Shown here: positions 35,399-45,164 of the stretch, piece after piece
Numbering within the stretch: position 1 is the stretch's first letter
Layout: each line of letters begins with the position of its first letter
NCBI RefSeq assembly: GCF_004005845.1
Contig: NZ_SADE01000001.1
Span: 868,001-932,000, forward strand
Source of the DNA: Hwanghaeella grinnelliae
GTDB lineage: Bacteria > Pseudomonadota > Alphaproteobacteria > UBA8366 > Aestuariispiraceae
Reading direction: 5' to 3'
Length of the DNA stretch: 64,000 nucleotides
Position numbers and translations under genes: made by a program
Notes under the pieces: model-generated
What the model saw: only the letters and a program-made list of their open reading frames with translations
Database searches by the model: none
What the model was told of the DNA's origin: nothing

Positions 35399-37801
35399 AT
35401 GCGCATCGGTCCGAAACTGGGACTTGGATTTGCGGCCATACTTGTTCTGACCGGGGTCATCGGTGCGGTGGGATATACGGCACTCGGGACCTATTCCGAC
35501 GGTGTTTCGGCGCTGGACAAGGTCAGCCAATTGTCTGGAAATCTTGGCAAGGCCGCGCAAACGGTCGCTGAATTCCAGCTTTCGCGGTCCCCGGAGGACG
35601 GCGCGCGCGCCGATGAAATCCTTCTCGAAGCCTTGAGCGAAGCGAAGGAATTGCAATCAGCGACGTCCGACGATGCCCTGAAACAGGACACAGCGCGGGC
35701 GGTTGACGCTATCGCCGGTTTCGAAAACGCCGTACTTGCCATGAAGGACTTGGTTGCGTCCGGGAACCAGCTATCGTCGGAAGCGGACCAGGCAATGCGC
35801 GAAATGGGCGTGCTGGCCGAGGAGATAAGTTCCGAGGCGGCGGCGCTGGCCCAGGCCGCGGCCGAAGAATTGAAAAAATCCAACGCGCTTAGCGAAGAGC
35901 GGCTCGCTGCTAATGTTTACGCGCGCGATCTGGTTAATTTTTCCCTTAAGGCCAGGCAGGCCGAAACCGCGTATCGGCTTACCTGGTCGGAAGAAGACCT
36001 GAACGCAACAAGCGAGCATACGAAAGGCATGTTCTTGACGGCCCTGCGCATGAAAAAGGCGCTGTCAGGGTCGGACGAAGAGGCCATTGCCGGCAAAATT
36101 GCCGAAGCGGTCAACCTTTACCGAAAATCCTTCCAGACCTTGGTGGAGGCCTTTACTTCCGCTTCCGATCCGACTGAGGCGCAGGACTCGCTGGCGAAGT
36201 CGAGCGCGAAAATCAGCGCCTTCACGGATGCGCTCAGCAAACGGCACGCAAAAGCAATCGCCGAGGCGGCTGCGCAGGCCGACGATAGCCGTGCAACCAT
36301 GCAACGCATGTCCGAATTGCGGCTTGCGGCCTCGCAATTGGTTTCGGCGATTCGTTTGGCCGGTATGGCTCAACGAGATCTGATGGCCGGCGAAGAAACC
36401 GCTACGGCGCGGATCAATGCCGCGCTTGCGCAGGCAGGGGAACTGACTGAGATCGGGTTGCAGGCGGCGGAAGGAACAGGCGCGACAGAAGCATTGGCAG
36501 CCATTTCAACGGCGATAAACACCTTCAGGACACTCGCCGCCCAGACCGGAGAGGTCCTGCAGAAGATCGAGCAGGCCGAAACGTCCATGGCGGCCCATCT
36601 CGATCAGGCGCTTTCCGCGTTTGATGAGGTGGATCGTGATATGACCCGCAACCTGGAAGACACCAAATCCAACAGCAGCACCCTGATTATAGCGGCCTGC
36701 CTGGCGGCCATTGTTCTTGGCGTCGCGATCGCTCTGTTTATGGGGCGGAGCATTTCCAAGCCGTTGCATCAGATCAGTGAGGCGATGGAGCGTTTGAGCA
36801 AGGACGATCTGGAGGTCGAAATCCCCGGGGCCGGCCGTGCCGACGAAGTTGGCGAAATGGCGGGTGCGGTCGAAGTCTTCAAGGCACAGGCCATCGAAGT
36901 CCGGCAGCATCGCGAACAAGAAGCAGCGCGTGCAGAAGAGGCCGAGCGGGAGAAAAAGGCTAATATGGCGCGCTTGGCGGACGATTTCCAAAAAGCGCTG
37001 GGCTCGGCCGTGGATTCTGTGCGCAACTCCGCCCGAGAAATCGGCCAGTCCGCAAACCAAATGACGAATCTTGCCGACGATACAAGGGCACAAAGCACCT
37101 CCGCTGCCAGCGCGACGGAAGCGGCGAACGGGTCGGTTCAGGCCATGGCCGCCGCGGCTGAGGAACTTGCCGCATCGATCGCGGACGTGAACCGCCGGGT
37201 CGGCCAATCGGCGCAGATCGCCTCGAATGCAGTTCAGGCTGCCGATAACACCTCGGCGACCGTCAGCGAACTGGCCGATGCGAGCGACCGGATCAGCGAT
37301 GTCCTGAACGTGATCAGCGATATTGCCGAACAAACCAATCTGCTGGCGCTGAACGCAACCATCGAAGCGGCCCGGGCGGGCGATGCCGGGAAAGGCTTCG
37401 CCGTCGTGGCCGGTGAGGTGAAGAACCTGGCCAACCAGACCGGAAAGGCGACCGAAGAGATCGCGACCCATGTGGAGGCGATGCAACGCGTGACGCAAAG
37501 TGCGGTGGACGCGATCCGTTCGATCAGCGAGACGATTCGCGAAGTTCACACCATTGCGAATGAAATCGCCTCGGCAGTGGAACAGCAGGACGATGCGACG
37601 CGTGAAATCGCCAGAAGTGCACAAGCGGCTTCCGGCAGCGCTGCCGGTGTCAGTCAGAACGTGGAAGTCGTGCAGCGCGCGGCAAACGATACCGGCTCTG
37701 CGGCCTCGCAAATCACCAGTGCCATTGGCGATTTGGGCAAGAAAGCCGACGATATGGCCAAAGAGTTGGAGAGCTTCCTGAACCGCGTGCGCTCAAGCTG
37801 A
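35399..37801 (+). CDS. Methyl-accepting chemotaxis protein
   Basis: Transmembrane chemoreceptor of 800 residues. TM1 lies at about 8-28. A long helical periplasmic region of about 400 residues resembles helical-bundle sensor domains. TM2 is at about 429-449 ([20 protein letters not shown]), followed by HAMP ([15 protein letters not shown]). The MCP signalling hairpin has its tip near 645-675 ([29 protein letters not shown]). There is no C-terminal CheR-docking pentapeptide. The ATG at 35399 follows TTGGAGG. Neighbouring genes include no other che genes. Confidence 0.93.
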   Translation: MRIGPKLGLGFAAILVLTGVIGAVGYTALGTYSDGVSALDKVSQLSGNLGKAAQTVAEFQLSRSPEDGARADEILLEALSEAKELQSATSDDALKQDTARAVDAIAGFENAVLAMKDLVASGNQLSSEADQAMREMGVLAEEISSEAAALAQAAAEELKKSNALSEERLAANVYARDLVNFSLKARQAETAYRLTWSEEDLNATSEHTKGMFLTALRMKKALSGSDEEAIAGKIAEAVNLYRKSFQTLVEAFTSASDPTEAQDSLAKSSAKISAFTDALSKRHAKAIAEAAAQADDSRATMQRMSELRLAASQLVSAIRLAGMAQRDLMAGEETATARINAALAQAGELTEIGLQAAEGTGATEALAAISTAINTFRTLAAQTGEVLQKIEQAETSMAAHLDQALSAFDEVDRDMTRNLEDTKSNSSTLIIAACLAAIVLGVAIALFMGRSISKPLHQISEAMERLSKDDLEVEIPGAGRADEVGEMAGAVEVFKAQAIEVRQHREQEAARAEEAEREKKANMARLADDFQKALGSAVDSVRNSAREIGQSANQMTNLADDTRAQSTSAASATEAANGSVQAMAAAAEELAASIADVNRRVGQSAQIASNAVQAADNTSATVSELADASDRISDVLNVISDIAEQTNLLALNATIEAARAGDAGKGFAVVAGEVKNLANQTGKATEEIATHVEAMQRVTQSAVDAIRSISETIREVHTIANEIASAVEQQDDATREIARSAQAASGSAAGVSQNVEVVQRAANDTGSAASQITSAIGDLGKKADDMAKELESFLNRVRSS

Positions 37802-37947
37802 CCGCGTGGAATTCGGACCGCCCGATCCGAAACCCGGCCCCGGCCACCTTGCCAACCGGGACTGAGCCGGTAAAAAGAGCGCAAGGCAGGCCCTGACACA
37901 TGGGATAGGGGCCCAATTCATTCAAAGACAAAGCGGGGAGCGCTCAG

Positions 37948-38889
37948 ATGGCGCGGGCATTCGTATTTCCCGGACAGGGATCGCAGGCAATCGGCATGGG
38001 GATCGAATTGGCGGAAGCCTTTCCGGTCGCGCGCGAAACCTTCGAGGAAGTGGACGAAGCGCTGCAGCAGCATCTGTTCAAGCTGATGAAAGAGGGCCCG
38101 GAATCGGACCTGACCCTGACCGAGAATGCACAGCCGGCCCTGATGGCGGTCAGTCTTGCGGCGGTTCGCGTGCTGGAAAGCGAAAGCGGAAAAGCGCTGG
38201 CTGACATGGGCGATCTTGTTGCCGGACACAGCCTTGGCGAATACTCGGCCCTGGCGGCGGCGCGGTCGTTCAGTTTGGGCGACGCGGCGCGCCTGCTGAA
38301 ATTGCGTGGGCAGTCGATGCAGGCGGCGGTTCCGGTGGGGGAAGGCGCAATGGCGGCAATCCTCGGACTGGAATTGGACGACGCCGTCGCGGTCGCGGAA
38401 GAAGCCGCCCAAGGTGAGGTCTGCAATGCGGCGAACGACAATGCGCCGGGTCAGATCGTGCTGAGCGGCGCGACGGCCGCCATTGCCCGTGCGGTCGATA
38501 TCGCCAAAGCGAAAGGCGCCAAGCGCGCCATGCCCTTGCCTGTCTCCGCCCCCTTCCATTGCGATATGATGCAGCCGGCCGCCGAAGCCATGGCCGAGGC
38601 GCTTGGCAATGTCGATATCCAGGCGCCGTCCCTGCCGCTGGTCGCAAATGTGACGGCGGAATTCGTGACATCGCCCGATCGGATAAGGGAACTGTTGGTC
38701 CAGCAGGTCTGCGGCCGGGTGCGGTGGCGCGAAAGCGTCCTGTTCATGAAGGAACAAGGTGTCGATGCATTGGTCGAGGTTGGTTCCGGCAAGGTTCTGA
38801 CCGGGCTTGTCCGGCGCATCGACAAGGAAATGACGGGGACCGCGGTCAACACGCCGGCGGATATCGAGGCGTTCCTGTCGTCCCTGTAG
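37948..38889 (+). CDS. fabD: Malonyl-CoA:ACP transacylase
   Basis: Transfers malonyl from CoA to acyl carrier protein in fatty acid synthesis, 313 residues. The nucleophile is S95 in AGHSLGEYSA, and the catalytic His is in PVSAPFHCDMM. The opening ARAFVFPGQGSQAIGMG and the ending VEVGSGKVLTGLVRRI are characteristic. The ATG follows GGGGAG. It begins the fabD-fabG-acpP-fabF-mltG cluster. Confidence 0.95.
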   Translation: MARAFVFPGQGSQAIGMGIELAEAFPVARETFEEVDEALQQHLFKLMKEGPESDLTLTENAQPALMAVSLAAVRVLESESGKALADMGDLVAGHSLGEYSALAAARSFSLGDAARLLKLRGQSMQAAVPVGEGAMAAILGLELDDAVAVAEEAAQGEVCNAANDNAPGQIVLSGATAAIARAVDIAKAKGAKRAMPLPVSAPFHCDMMQPAAEAMAEALGNVDIQAPSLPLVANVTAEFVTSPDRIRELLVQQVCGRVRWRESVLFMKEQGVDALVEVGSGKVLTGLVRRIDKEMTGTAVNTPADIEAFLSSL

Positions 38890-39012
38890 TCGGAACGGCA
38901 TTTCATCGGATATCCGGCAGAATCGCGTTACGAAAATCGTCGGTTTTAAGCTAGGCGCCGTTCAGGCAGCTTGGAAAAACGCATTGGAAACAAAGACAGC
39001 GGGAAGGTGAGT

Positions 39013-39750
39013 ATGTTCGATCTCAGCGGCAAGACGGCGCTTGTAACCGGAGCCTCGGGCGGATTGGGAAGCGCGATCGCGGCTGCCTTGCACGGGCAGG
39101 GCGCGTCGGTCGTCCTCAGCGGGACGCGCGTCGAAGCCTTGGAGGCGGTCGCCGCCGGGCTGGGTGAGCGGACTTTCGTCGTGCCGGCGAATCTCGGTGA
39201 CGCGGATAGCTTGGACGCCTTGGCGAAGCAGGCGGAAGCGGCCACCGGGCAGTTGGACATCCTGGTGAATAATGCAGGTCTCACCCGTGACAACCTTGCC
39301 ATGCGGTTGAAGGATGACGATTGGGAAACCGTGCTGAATGTTAACCTGACCGCGGCCTTCCGGCTGTCTCGCGCTGTTTTGCGGGGCATGATGAAGCGCC
39401 GTTGGGGCCGCATCATCGGCATCACGTCGATTGTCGGTGTTACCGGCAATCCGGGGCAGGCGAATTACGCAGCGTCCAAAGCAGGTATGATCGGCATGGC
39501 GAAATCACTCGCCCAGGAAGTGGCGAGCCGGGGAATCACGGTGAATTGTTTGGCCCCGGGCTTCATCGAAACGGCGATGACCGACGCCCTGGGCGACCAG
39601 CAGCAAGAAAAATTGCTCGGCGCCATTCCGGCGGGACGCATGGGGACGCCGGCGGATATCGCGTCGGGTGTCGTTTACCTTGCTTCCGAGGAGGCATCCT
39701 ACGTCACCGGGCAGACGCTGCACGTCAACGGTGGGATGGCGATGATCTGA
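39013..39750 (+). CDS. fabG: 3-oxoacyl-ACP reductase
   Basis: NADPH-dependent SDR of the fatty acid cycle, 245 residues. The cofactor motif is TGASGGLG at 12-19, NNAG follows, and the catalytic residues are Ser in GITSIVG and Y152/K156 in YAASK. The ending VTGQTLHVNGGMAMI is typical of FabG. The start is the ATG at 39013 after GGGAAGGTG; the frame upstream to 38971 is unlikely. It lies about 120 bases after fabD. Confidence 0.95.
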   Translation: MFDLSGKTALVTGASGGLGSAIAAALHGQGASVVLSGTRVEALEAVAAGLGERTFVVPANLGDADSLDALAKQAEAATGQLDILVNNAGLTRDNLAMRLKDDDWETVLNVNLTAAFRLSRAVLRGMMKRRWGRIIGITSIVGVTGNPGQANYAASKAGMIGMAKSLAQEVASRGITVNCLAPGFIETAMTDALGDQQQEKLLGAIPAGRMGTPADIASGVVYLASEEASYVTGQTLHVNGGMAMI

Positions 39751-40100
39751 TCACTTTGACCCGATTGCTGCGATCTAGACATTGCACCTGTCCGCGACGC
39801 ACCCTAAATGGGGCCGCAGACGGCGTCACATTCAATGGGAATACCTTGCGAATCGTGGTGTAGGAAGGTCTGGTAGGCGGGGCTGGCGCGGCCCTGACAA
39901 CTGTGTTACCTAACGCGCCGTTTCGGGGCAGGGTCCCCATATATTGCGTTTCCGGGTCGGTTGGCTCGCTGTTCGCAAGTGGCTCGAGAGGGCGTTGGAA
40001 TGGGGTTTCGCTTAGGCGGCAGACGTCGGCGGGTTGCCTCAAGGGATGAATTATTAAGATCGCCCCAGCAATTGGGGCGCAGCACGAAGGATAATACGAA
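39751..40100. other. Non-coding region between fabG and acpP
   Basis: No gene was found on either strand in these 350 bases. The end of the region holds a hairpin (40061-40079) just ahead of the acpP ribosome site, and the length suggests that acpP has its own promoter. Confidence 0.5.
40061..40079 (+). promoter_or_regulatory. Hairpin in the acpP leader
   Basis: CGCCCCA (40061-40067) and TGGGGCG (40073-40079) form a 7-bp GC stem with a 5-base loop. The ribosome site (AAGGA) starts about ten bases later and no T run follows. It may protect or regulate the acpP transcript. Confidence 0.45.
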
Positions 40101-40337
40101 ATGAGCGACGTTGCTGAGCGCGTGAAGAAAATTGTCGTCGAACATCTTGGCGTCGACGAGTCCAAAGTCGAAGACAATGCGAGCTTCATCGACGATCTTG
40201 GTGCCGATAGCTTGGACACCGTGGAATTGGTCATGGCGTTCGAGGAAGAGTTCGGCGTGGAAATCCCGGACGATGCGGCGGAAAAGATCCTGACCGTGAA
40301 GGACGCGATCAACTTCATCGACGAAAACGCCAGCTAA
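40101..40337 (+). CDS. acpP: Acyl carrier protein
   Basis: Carrier of fatty acyl intermediates, 78 residues, strongly acidic. The 4'-phosphopantetheine attachment site is S37 in [17 protein letters not shown]. The ending [14 protein letters not shown] is standard. The ATG has GAAGGA ahead of it. It lies between fabG and fabF as in many proteobacteria. Confidence 0.97.
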   Translation: MSDVAERVKKIVVEHLGVDESKVEDNASFIDDLGADSLDTVELVMAFEEEFGVEIPDDAAEKILTVKDAINFIDENAS

Positions 40338-40398
40338 AGTCGCGGACACGGGCGTGCTTGCCGCGCCCGTTGTCGCTGCGCAGGCGGAGCGGTTGAGT

Positions 40399-41661
40399 AT
40401 GAGACGAGTAGTCGTTACCGGCCTTGGTGCTGTGACCCCGCTGGGTTGCGGTGTCGATCATGTTTGGAACAAGCTGACAGCCGGCGAGTCCGGAATTCAG
40501 GCGATCCAATCTTTTGATGTATCCGATCTTCCGGCAAAAATCGCCGGGGTGATCCCTGTTGGAGAGACCTCCGAGGGGAAGTTCAACGTCGACGACTATG
40601 TCGAACGTAAAGAACAGAAGAAGATGGATACCTTCATCACCTACGCCATCGCTGCGACGGCCCAGGCTGTCAAAGATTCCGGCTGGGAGCCGACAGAGGA
40701 AGAAGACCTCGACGCGACCGGTGTGATCATCGGTTCGGGTATCGGCGGCTTGCAGGGAATTTCCGAAGGCACGCTGATTGAAAAGGATCGGGGACCGCGG
40801 CGGTTGTCGCCGTTTTTCATCCCGGCAAACCTGATCAATCTGGCATCGGGTTTCGTCTCCATCATTCATGGCTTCCGTGGGCCGAATCACTCTGTGGTTA
40901 CGGCTTGCGCGACGGGGTCGCACGCCGTCGGCGATGCCGCTCGGCTGATCATGTGGGGCGATGCCGACGTCATGGTCGCGGGTGGTACCGAAGCCGCGGT
41001 TTGTCGCATGGGTGTTGCCGGGTTTGCGGCGGCACGGGCATTGTCGACAGGATTCAATGACGAACCGACCACGGCTTCGCGGCCGTGGGACAAGGATAGG
41101 GACGGTTTCGTCATGGGCGAAGGCGCCGGGATCGTTGTTCTCGAAGAACTGGAACATGCCAAGAAGCGCGGCGCAAAGATCTATGCCGAAGTTCTGGGCT
41201 ACGGACTCAGCGGCGACGCCTATCATCTGACTGCGCCGGCTCCTGACGGGAACGGGGGTTTCCGTGCCATGAAGGGCGCCTTCCGGACCGCGAAGGTCGA
41301 TCCGGACAAGATCGATTACGTCAATGCACACGGTACCTCGACGCCGCTGGGGGATGAGATCGAACACGGTGCAGTCAAACGACTGATGGGCGATCACGCC
41401 AAGAATGTGGCCATGTCCTCCACCAAATCGGCGATCGGGCATCTTCTGGGGGCCGCCGGTGCGGTCGAAGCTATTTTCTCGGTCAAAGCAATTGAGACCG
41501 GTGTGATACCGCCGACCTTGAACCTAGAAAATCCGTCGGACGGGTGCGACATGAACCTTGTTCCCAAAGTTTCTCAGGAACGGAAGGTCAATTACGCCCT
41601 GTCGAATTCCTTTGGGTTTGGTGGAACCAATGCGTCTCTGATCTTCGGGCCGGCGCCGTAG
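40399..41661 (+). CDS. fabF: 3-oxoacyl-ACP synthase II
   Basis: Condensing enzyme that elongates fatty acids, 420 residues. The catalytic Cys is C170 in TACATGSH, with the two histidines in NAHGTSTPLGD and KSAIGHLLGAAG. The ending NSFGFGGTNASLIF is conserved. The ATG at 40399 aligns with the family start (MRRVVVTGLGAVTPLG); the frame upstream to 40354 is not conserved. mltG follows 33 bases downstream. Confidence 0.96.
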   Translation: MRRVVVTGLGAVTPLGCGVDHVWNKLTAGESGIQAIQSFDVSDLPAKIAGVIPVGETSEGKFNVDDYVERKEQKKMDTFITYAIAATAQAVKDSGWEPTEEEDLDATGVIIGSGIGGLQGISEGTLIEKDRGPRRLSPFFIPANLINLASGFVSIIHGFRGPNHSVVTACATGSHAVGDAARLIMWGDADVMVAGGTEAAVCRMGVAGFAAARALSTGFNDEPTTASRPWDKDRDGFVMGEGAGIVVLEELEHAKKRGAKIYAEVLGYGLSGDAYHLTAPAPDGNGGFRAMKGAFRTAKVDPDKIDYVNAHGTSTPLGDEIEHGAVKRLMGDHAKNVAMSSTKSAIGHLLGAAGAVEAIFSVKAIETGVIPPTLNLENPSDGCDMNLVPKVSQERKVNYALSNSFGFGGTNASLIFGPAP

Positions 41662-41694
41662 CTGGGTTGCGGCGACCAGGACCGCGAGGGAGCG

Positions 41695-42678
41695 ATGCGG
41701 AACCTCCTGAAAGTCCTCTTCATTCTGACGATCGCCGCCGTGCTGACAGCCGGCGGCGTTTTCGCCTGGGGATACAGGACATTCCATGCACCTTCAGAAA
41801 ACCTGGAACCGGTGACGATGGTCATCGAGCCTGGCAGCAGCCTCAGGACCATTGCGCGCCAATTGGCTGACCAGGGGCTAGTCAGGGACGCACAGGTTTT
41901 TGCAATCGGTGCGCGGTTGGACCCCCGCCATAAACGGCTTACAGCAGGCGAATATACTTTCCCGGCCCAGGTCTCCGCTTGGGAGATCATCGACAAACTT
42001 GAACGGCACGATGTGGTTCAGCACACCGTCACGGTTCCTGAAGGTCTGACGAGCAAAGAGATCGTCGATCTGTTGGCTGCGGATGACGGATTGGAAGGGC
42101 CCATGCCGGATGTCCCCGGTGAAGGGACGCTGCTGCCGGAAACCTATCAATATATCCACGGTGCTACCCGCGCGATGATTTTGGATCGGATGGCCTCCGG
42201 CTTGGACGCGTTGCGGTCTACTCTGTGGCCGAACCGGGACCCGGACCTGCCTGTCGCTACCTGGGAAGACGCATTGATCCTGGCGTCGATCGTGGAAAAG
42301 GAAACAGGTGTTGCGTCGGAGCGGGGCAAGGTTGCCGGTGTGTTCGTCAATCGCTTGCGGCGCGGCATGCGCTTGCAATCGGACCCGACAGTTTCCTATG
42401 GCCTGACCCTCGGAAAAGCGCCGCTGGGACGCCCGCTGAGCAAGGCGGATTTGCGTCAATCCACACCCTACAACACCTATGTTATCGATGGCCTGCCGCC
42501 GGGACCGATCTGCAACCCGGGCAAGGAAGCCATCGCCGCTGTGCTGAACCCGACCGCGACCAAAGCGCTGTACTTTGTCGCCGACGGTACAGGCGGACAT
42601 GCTTTCGCGAACACTTTGGCGGAGCATAACCGCAACGTCGCGAAATGGCGCCGAATTGAGCGTCAAAACAAACCGTAA
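41695..42678 (+). CDS. mltG: Endolytic murein transglycosylase MltG
   Basis: Inner-membrane YceG-family enzyme, 327 residues, that cuts nascent glycan strands and sets their length. One N-terminal helix (LLKVLFILTIAAVLTAGGVFAW) anchors a LysM-like region (IEPGSSLRTIARQLADQG) and the catalytic domain. The catalytic Glu is in LILASIVEKETG. The motif NRLRRGMRLQSDPTVSYGL and the ending GGHAFANTLAEHNRNV are diagnostic. It is the last gene of the fab cluster, a common arrangement. Confidence 0.95.
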   Translation: MRNLLKVLFILTIAAVLTAGGVFAWGYRTFHAPSENLEPVTMVIEPGSSLRTIARQLADQGLVRDAQVFAIGARLDPRHKRLTAGEYTFPAQVSAWEIIDKLERHDVVQHTVTVPEGLTSKEIVDLLAADDGLEGPMPDVPGEGTLLPETYQYIHGATRAMILDRMASGLDALRSTLWPNRDPDLPVATWEDALILASIVEKETGVASERGKVAGVFVNRLRRGMRLQSDPTVSYGLTLGKAPLGRPLSKADLRQSTPYNTYVIDGLPPGPICNPGKEAIAAVLNPTATKALYFVADGTGGHAFANTLAEHNRNVAKWRRIERQNKP

Positions 42679-43084
42679 GCCCCAAAACCCAAAATTTCCT
42701 TGAGCGTTCGGCAAGACGCGTCGGGGGCGAATTCGCTGCTGCGATTGGATTAGAATGACTAATCGTTGCGAACGAAGTATGGATTTTCAGAGCTAATCCA
42801 AATATATACGAAAGTACGAGGGTAGTGTTTGGGGGTTAATGATGCTCCTGACTTGGGGACGACTGCATGTCGAAGGGGCGGGTCAGGTTCCGACAATAAG
42901 CACGCGATCCCGCCAGGGACCAATCAGTGTGAAACCCGAGTCCGGTTGGCCTAATACCGATGCAATCCAACGCCGCGAACCGTCGTGTCGTCGGTGGGCG
43001 CAAGGCGTCTATCGTCCGCGGTGCGATAGTTCAAATATTTTTCATGAAGTGTATGCCGTCATTGCCAGGAAATGAGGACGAACA
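42679..43084. other. Non-coding region upstream of the cyclopropane synthase gene
   Basis: No convincing gene is present in these 406 bases. A short frame at 42839-43075 has no family resemblance. A dyad is at 42748-42764. The promoter of the following gene should be here. Confidence 0.5.
42748..42764. promoter_or_regulatory. Inverted repeat GATTAG-N5-CTAATC
   Basis: Perfect 6-bp inverted halves with a 5-base spacer, about 320 bases before the cyclopropane synthase start. A further CTAATCC at 42794-42800 repeats the right half. The operator role is inferred only from form and position. Confidence 0.3.
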
Positions 43085-44281
43085 GTGCTGATACGCCTAT
43101 TCAATAGCTACCTAAAGATCGGTAACTTGACCGTAATCCTGCCCAATGGCGAAAAGCGCACCTTCGACCGCGGCCCCATGGAAGGGGTCGATCCGGTCGT
43201 TGTCCGGTTCAAGCGCGTGCCGAGCATGAAGTCCCTATTGACGAGTGCGCATATCTCCATCTGCGATTCCTATGTGAACGGCGACATGGTTATCGAGGAA
43301 GGCACGTTGCGCGATTTCCTCTTCATCGTGGGAAAGAGCGCGATGCTCAATGATGAAGGGTGGTTGCCTGATCTCAATCGTTCTATTCACTCGCTGATCG
43401 CCAGTTGGCAGCACTACAATCCTGCGCACCGCTCCAAGGCGAATGTCGCGCATCACTATGATCTGTCCGGCGAATTGTATGACCAGTTCCTGGACGAACA
43501 CCGACAGTATTCCTGTGCCTATTTCGAAGGGAACGAAACCTTGGAACAGGCGCAGGAAAAGAAGATGCATCACATCGCCCGGAAATTGTTGATCAAACCT
43601 GGCATGCGGATTCTGGATATCGGTAGCGGTTGGGGTGGTTTGGGATTGTTTCTGGCCAAAAATTATGGCGCCGAGGTTTACGGCGTAACCTTATCGGAGG
43701 AACAGCACGCCTGGGCCAATGATTGGGCGGATAAGGAAGGGCTTGCCGACAAAGCAAAGTTTCACTTGCAGGACTATCGCGCGGTCGACGGAAAATTCGA
43801 CAGGATCGTTTCAGTCGGCATGTTCGAGCATGTCGGACAGTTCCATTTCGACGAGTATTTTCAGAAGGTGCGTTCTCTGCTGGCGGATGACGGCGTCGGC
43901 CTAATACATACGATTGGCCATATGGGGCCGCCGGAACCGATCAGCCCCTGGATTCGGAAATACATCTTTCCCGGTGCCTATTTGCCAAGTCTTTCGCAAA
44001 TAGGCCGTGCTGTTGAGCGCAGCAGACTTTGGTTGGCGGATTTCGAGAATTTGCGTCTGCACTATGCGAAGACGCTGGCGATGTGGAATGAACGGTTTCA
44101 GCAAAATCGTGACAAGGTTAAAGACCTTTACGATGAAAAGTTCTGCCGGATGTGGGAACTGTACCTCGTTTCCTGTGAAATGGCATTCGTGTGTCAGGCA
44201 GCATGTGTTTTCCAGCTTCAGGTTTCCAACAAGATCGATGCTGTCCCGATTACGCGCCGGTATCTGTATTCGGACACCTAA
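43085..44281 (+). CDS. cfa: Cyclopropane-fatty-acyl-phospholipid synthase
   Basis: SAM-dependent enzyme, 398 residues, that adds a methylene bridge to unsaturated phospholipid acyl chains. It has the CFA N-terminal domain, then the entry motif SKANVAHHYDLSGELYDQFLD and YSCAYFEGNETLEQAQ. The SAM site is RILDIGSGWGGLGLFLA, and the catalytic region is FDRIVSVGMFEHVG. The start is a GTG at 43085 after GAGGACGAACA. It stands alone and converges with an SDR gene. Related mycolic-acid-type methyltransferases are possible but less likely. Confidence 0.93.
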   Translation: MLIRLFNSYLKIGNLTVILPNGEKRTFDRGPMEGVDPVVVRFKRVPSMKSLLTSAHISICDSYVNGDMVIEEGTLRDFLFIVGKSAMLNDEGWLPDLNRSIHSLIASWQHYNPAHRSKANVAHHYDLSGELYDQFLDEHRQYSCAYFEGNETLEQAQEKKMHHIARKLLIKPGMRILDIGSGWGGLGLFLAKNYGAEVYGVTLSEEQHAWANDWADKEGLADKAKFHLQDYRAVDGKFDRIVSVGMFEHVGQFHFDEYFQKVRSLLADDGVGLIHTIGHMGPPEPISPWIRKYIFPGAYLPSLSQIGRAVERSRLWLADFENLRLHYAKTLAMWNERFQQNRDKVKDLYDEKFCRMWELYLVSCEMAFVCQAACVFQLQVSNKIDAVPITRRYLYSDT

Positions 44282-44289
44282 CGCGGCCG

Positions 44290-45054
44290 TTAGTCCTTTG
44301 CCGGTAGCCGGCTAAGAAGGCGCACAGTCAGTGCCGGCGGCAGGATGGAAAGAAAGCTGACTGCTAAATACATCGGCCAAGGAAAGGCGATGACCGTACG
44401 GTTCTTGCGAAGACCGTCAAGGATGATTTGCGCCGCCTTGTCGGCCTCCATCAGGAACGGCATGGGAAAATTGTTGGCGGCGGTCATGCGCGATTTGACG
44501 AAGCCCGGACAAATCGCACTGACACCGATTCCGTCGCCCGCCAATGCGCCGCGTAGGGCTTCGGCATAAACCTTAACGGACGCCTTCGAGGCGCTATAAG
44601 CGGGCGCGCCGGGGAATCCGCGCAGGGCGGCGAGGGAACTCATGACTGCAATCTGTCCATTTTTGCGTGGCCGCATCCGTTCCAGGGCCGGATGTATGGT
44701 GTTCAAGACACCGGTCACGTTGATGTCGAAAATTTCGCGCGCTTGGTCGTCGCTTTCACCGCCGCCGCCGGTTCCGCCGGATATACCCGCATTCGCAATA
44801 ACCAAGTCCAGCGGCTGAACATCGTCGGCTTGTTCGACGAAACTTGCCATGGCGCCTCTGTCCATCACATCCAAAACCGTCGCGGTAACGTTTGCCCCTT
44901 TGGAACGGCATTCCTGGGCGACCGTGTTCAGGCGTATCTCATTCCGACCGGTCAACCAGAGAGTCCGGCCCCGCGCCGCCGCCGCAAGGGCCAGCGCTTC
45001 TCCCAAGCCGCTTGAGGCACCGGTGATCAGAATACTGTTGAATTCGCGCGGCAT
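44290..45054 (-). CDS. Short-chain dehydrogenase/reductase
   Basis: SDR oxidoreductase of 254 residues. The cofactor motif is TGASSGLG near residue 10, NAG is in VIANAGISGG, and the active site is Ser in AVMSSLAAL with Y-x-x-x-K in AYSASKAS. A C-terminal hydrophobic helix (MYLAVSFLSILPPALTVRLL) suggests membrane association, as in several lipid-acting SDRs. The ATG at 45054 follows TTGAGG. The gene is 9 bases from the end of the convergent cyclopropane synthase gene. The substrate is unknown. Confidence 0.87.
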   Translation of the reverse strand: MPREFNSILITGASSGLGEALALAAAARGRTLWLTGRNEIRLNTVAQECRSKGANVTATVLDVMDRGAMASFVEQADDVQPLDLVIANAGISGGTGGGGESDDQAREIFDINVTGVLNTIHPALERMRPRKNGQIAVMSSLAALRGFPGAPAYSASKASVKVYAEALRGALAGDGIGVSAICPGFVKSRMTAANNFPMPFLMEADKAAQIILDGLRKNRTVIAFPWPMYLAVSFLSILPPALTVRLLSRLPAKD

Positions 45055-45164
45055 TCGAAGCCTCAATTGGGTGTGGTCGTCGAAGTTTGCCTTTTGTACA
45101 TCCTTCGCGTCGGCTAACTGTACGGCGGCAACGTACCCCGAAAAAGAGCGAAGTGGACTGGAAA

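Noticed and set aside
42839-43075. 78-codon frame upstream of the cyclopropane synthase gene
   Set aside because: No ribosome site or hydrophobic/structural pattern. Most likely leader DNA.
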